Source: Bacteroidia bacterium (GTDB lineage Bacteria; Bacteroidota; Bacteroidia; Cytophagales; Cyclobacteriaceae). Taken from it: a stretch of DNA of 7,917 nucleotides. A model generated the notes under the pieces. The model was not told the DNA's origin and did not search any database. It saw nothing but the letters and a program-made list of their open reading frames with translations. Positions within the stretch are counted from its first letter, which is position 1. Each line of letters starts with the position of its first letter. The stretch is from positions 1 to 7,917 of the forward strand of contig JAAURZ010000092.1 in assembly GCA_012031955.1 (NCBI GenBank), read 5' to 3'. Shown in pieces: positions 7,245 through 7,917 of this stretch. The translations under genes and the position numbers were made by a program.

Positions 7245-7290
7245 TTTCGGGCAAGTACGCGCGCAGCGCGCATTTACGGTTCACCCGAAA
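7245..7290 (-). promoter_or_regulatory. Nested inverted repeats in the leader of the DUF4199 gene
   Basis: An outer pair TTTCGGG (7245-7251) and CCCGAAA (7284-7290) encloses an inner palindrome GCGCGC-A-GCGCGC (7259-7271). In RNA read from the minus strand this could form a stem carrying a second hairpin, ending just ahead of the DUF4199 start codon at 7232. It could be an operator, a leader structure or an mRNA processing site; I cannot tell which. A poor promoter match (TTTG at 7315-7318, 20 bp, ATCCTTTC at 7287-7294, minus strand) overlaps its far end. Confidence 0.35.
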
Positions 7291-7331
7291 GGATGATTCC
7301 ATGAGAATTTATGACAAATCACCCGTAAGTA

Positions 7332-7760
7332 CTAGGGAATAAGATGCAATTGCTTCGCTTTGCGGATCGCTTGTGTGCGCCTGCTTACCTCAAGCTTCAC
7401 AAAGAGGTTTGCGCTGTGGGTCTTCACGGTATTGAGCGACACAAACAGTTTGTCGGCAATTTCCTGGTTGGTGTGGCCTTGTGCCATCAGCTCGAGCACC
7501 TCGAACTCACGCTTGCTGATGCCTGTGGTCGTCAGGGCCGCGGCGTCTCTTTGGAAAACGCCGGCAGGTGGTGGCTGTGCCTGCCTTTTGCGTGTGAGTC
7601 GCAAGCCAACCCATATTCCCATGGCGGTCGACAAAAGTGCTATCAGCCCCAGGTAAAATTCCAGCGACAAGTCGCGCACAAAATACCGATACTCTGCCAC
7701 TTTAAGCAGAAACACCAGTGCGGCCAGCGAAAGCCCGTATAATAGAATGGTACGTCTCAC
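7332..7760 (-). CDS. Membrane-anchored LuxR/GerE-type DNA-binding transcriptional regulator
   Basis: The protein has 142 residues in three parts. There are two membrane helices (about 4-22 and 33-55, joined by a short charged loop YRYFVRDLS). A linker runs from 56 to 80 with RLTRKR next to the membrane, indicating the C-terminus is cytoplasmic. A LuxR-type helix-turn-helix fills 81-142: SKREFEVLELMAQGHTNQEI, then the recognition helix around SLNTVKTHSANLFVKL and the closing VSRRTQAIRKA. Glu85, Gly95, Asn98, Thr111-Val112-Lys113 and His115 fit the family consensus. It has no receiver, PAS or autoinducer-binding domain, so any signal must come through the membrane part or a partner. The start is GTG at 7760: an overlapping ATG at 7762 runs straight into TGA, and no in-frame ATG occurs before residue 47. 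The N-terminus fits the family, so GTG is credible. It heads the DUF4199-VOC group. Confidence 0.92.
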   Translation of the reverse strand: MRRTILLYGLSLAALVFLLKVAEYRYFVRDLSLEFYLGLIALLSTAMGIWVGLRLTRKRQAQPPPAGVFQRDAAALTTTGISKREFEVLELMAQGHTNQEIADKLFVSLNTVKTHSANLFVKLEVSRRTQAIRKAKQLHLIP

Positions 7761-7824
7761 ATGATTGTATTGGCATTATACCGTTGCAGCGAACAGCCGC
7801 CTTGTTCAATCCGCTGGGCGAACA

Positions 7825-7832
7825 CAAAACTA
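7825..7832 (-). promoter_or_regulatory. Bacteroidota -7 element for the LuxR-type regulator operon
   Basis: The minus strand reads TAGTTTTG, an exact TAnnTTTG. Its first three bases are the stop codon of the upstream gene. Initiation near 7818 would give a leader of about 58 nt before the GTG at 7760. No convincing -33 TTTG is seen at the standard distance. A short inverted repeat, ACACA (7822-7826) and TGTGT (7833-7837), straddles the box and could be an operator half-site pair. Confidence 0.4.
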
Positions 7833-7917
7833 TGTGTGCGAACGTTTCGCGACACGGTATCCGGTCACAAAAATAGCGATGATTAAGAAAATGGCTATGA
7901 AGGGAGCGTATTGATCT
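7830..7917 (-). CDS. C-terminal end of an unidentified membrane protein, partial
   Basis: Reading the minus strand from the right edge gives 28 codons and a TAG at 7830-7832. The peptide is DQYAPFIAIFLIIAIFVTGY followed by RVAKRSHT. A hydrophobic stretch of about 17 residues followed by the basic tail RVAKR looks like the last transmembrane helix of an integral membrane protein with its C-terminus in the cytoplasm. The frame has no hallmark that identifies the family, and it is too short to exclude chance entirely. It lies on the same strand as the LuxR-type gene, about 69 bp upstream of it. Confidence 0.5.
   Translation of the reverse strand, partial: DQYAPFIAIFLIIAIFVTGYRVAKRSHT

Noticed and set aside
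7344..7742. 132-codon plus-strand open frame across the LuxR-type gene
   Set aside because: It is antisense to a clear helix-turn-helix domain and has no recognisable features of its own.
7775..7780. Perfect TATAAT on the minus strand ahead of the LuxR-type gene
   Set aside because: It has no -35 box at 16-18 bp, it would leave a leader of only a few bases, and Bacteroidota sigma factor prefers TAnnTTTG, which occurs exactly at 7825-7832.

Overview
The window looks like a piece of a Bacteroidota chromosome, probably Cytophagales-like. The evidence is the gene families (a DUF4199 membrane protein beside a membrane-anchored LuxR-type regulator, and a PAS kinase with a SHNLRSP H-box), several exact copies of the Bacteroidota -7 promoter element TAnnTTTG, and the lack of clear Shine-Dalgarno sequences. 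The lineage is inferred from family resemblance only. I see no rRNA, tRNA, CRISPR array, insertion sequence or prophage.

Left part (1-3458) holds housekeeping translation and RNA-modification genes. The N-terminal half of the ribosome-associated GTPase TypA/BipA runs off the left edge on the minus strand. Next is a small secreted protein of unknown function (1197-1592, plus). Its stop codon touches the stop codon of a convergent class I SAM-dependent methyltransferase (1593-2482, minus). A SpoU/TrmH-type RNA 2'-O-methyltransferase (2654-3458, plus) diverges from that gene.

Centre (3598-5928, plus) is one intact 776-residue soluble histidine kinase with four PAS domains, a HisKA-like dimerisation segment and an ATPase domain. 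It has no receiver domain, and no recognisable response regulator is attached. About 300 bp of non-coding sequence with hairpins separates it from the convergent genes on its right.

Right part (6235-7917, all minus) reads, in order of transcription: the end of an unidentified membrane protein, a LuxR-type DNA-binding protein anchored by two membrane helices, a four-helix DUF4199 protein, and a VOC/glyoxalase-fold protein. The last three probably form one regulatory or stress-related transcription unit.

Data quality matters here. Four conserved genes (typA, the SAM methyltransferase, the SpoU methyltransferase and DUF4199) are broken by about nine small indels. The five best-placed ones lie in short homopolymers. 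Once these are corrected, each gene reads as a normal family member. The most economical reading is uncorrected long-read or assembly error, not true pseudogenes. I did not find a convincing undescribed system. The most interesting biology is the membrane-tethered LuxR/DUF4199/VOC cluster and a methyltransferase that resembles RlmI but contains no cysteine.
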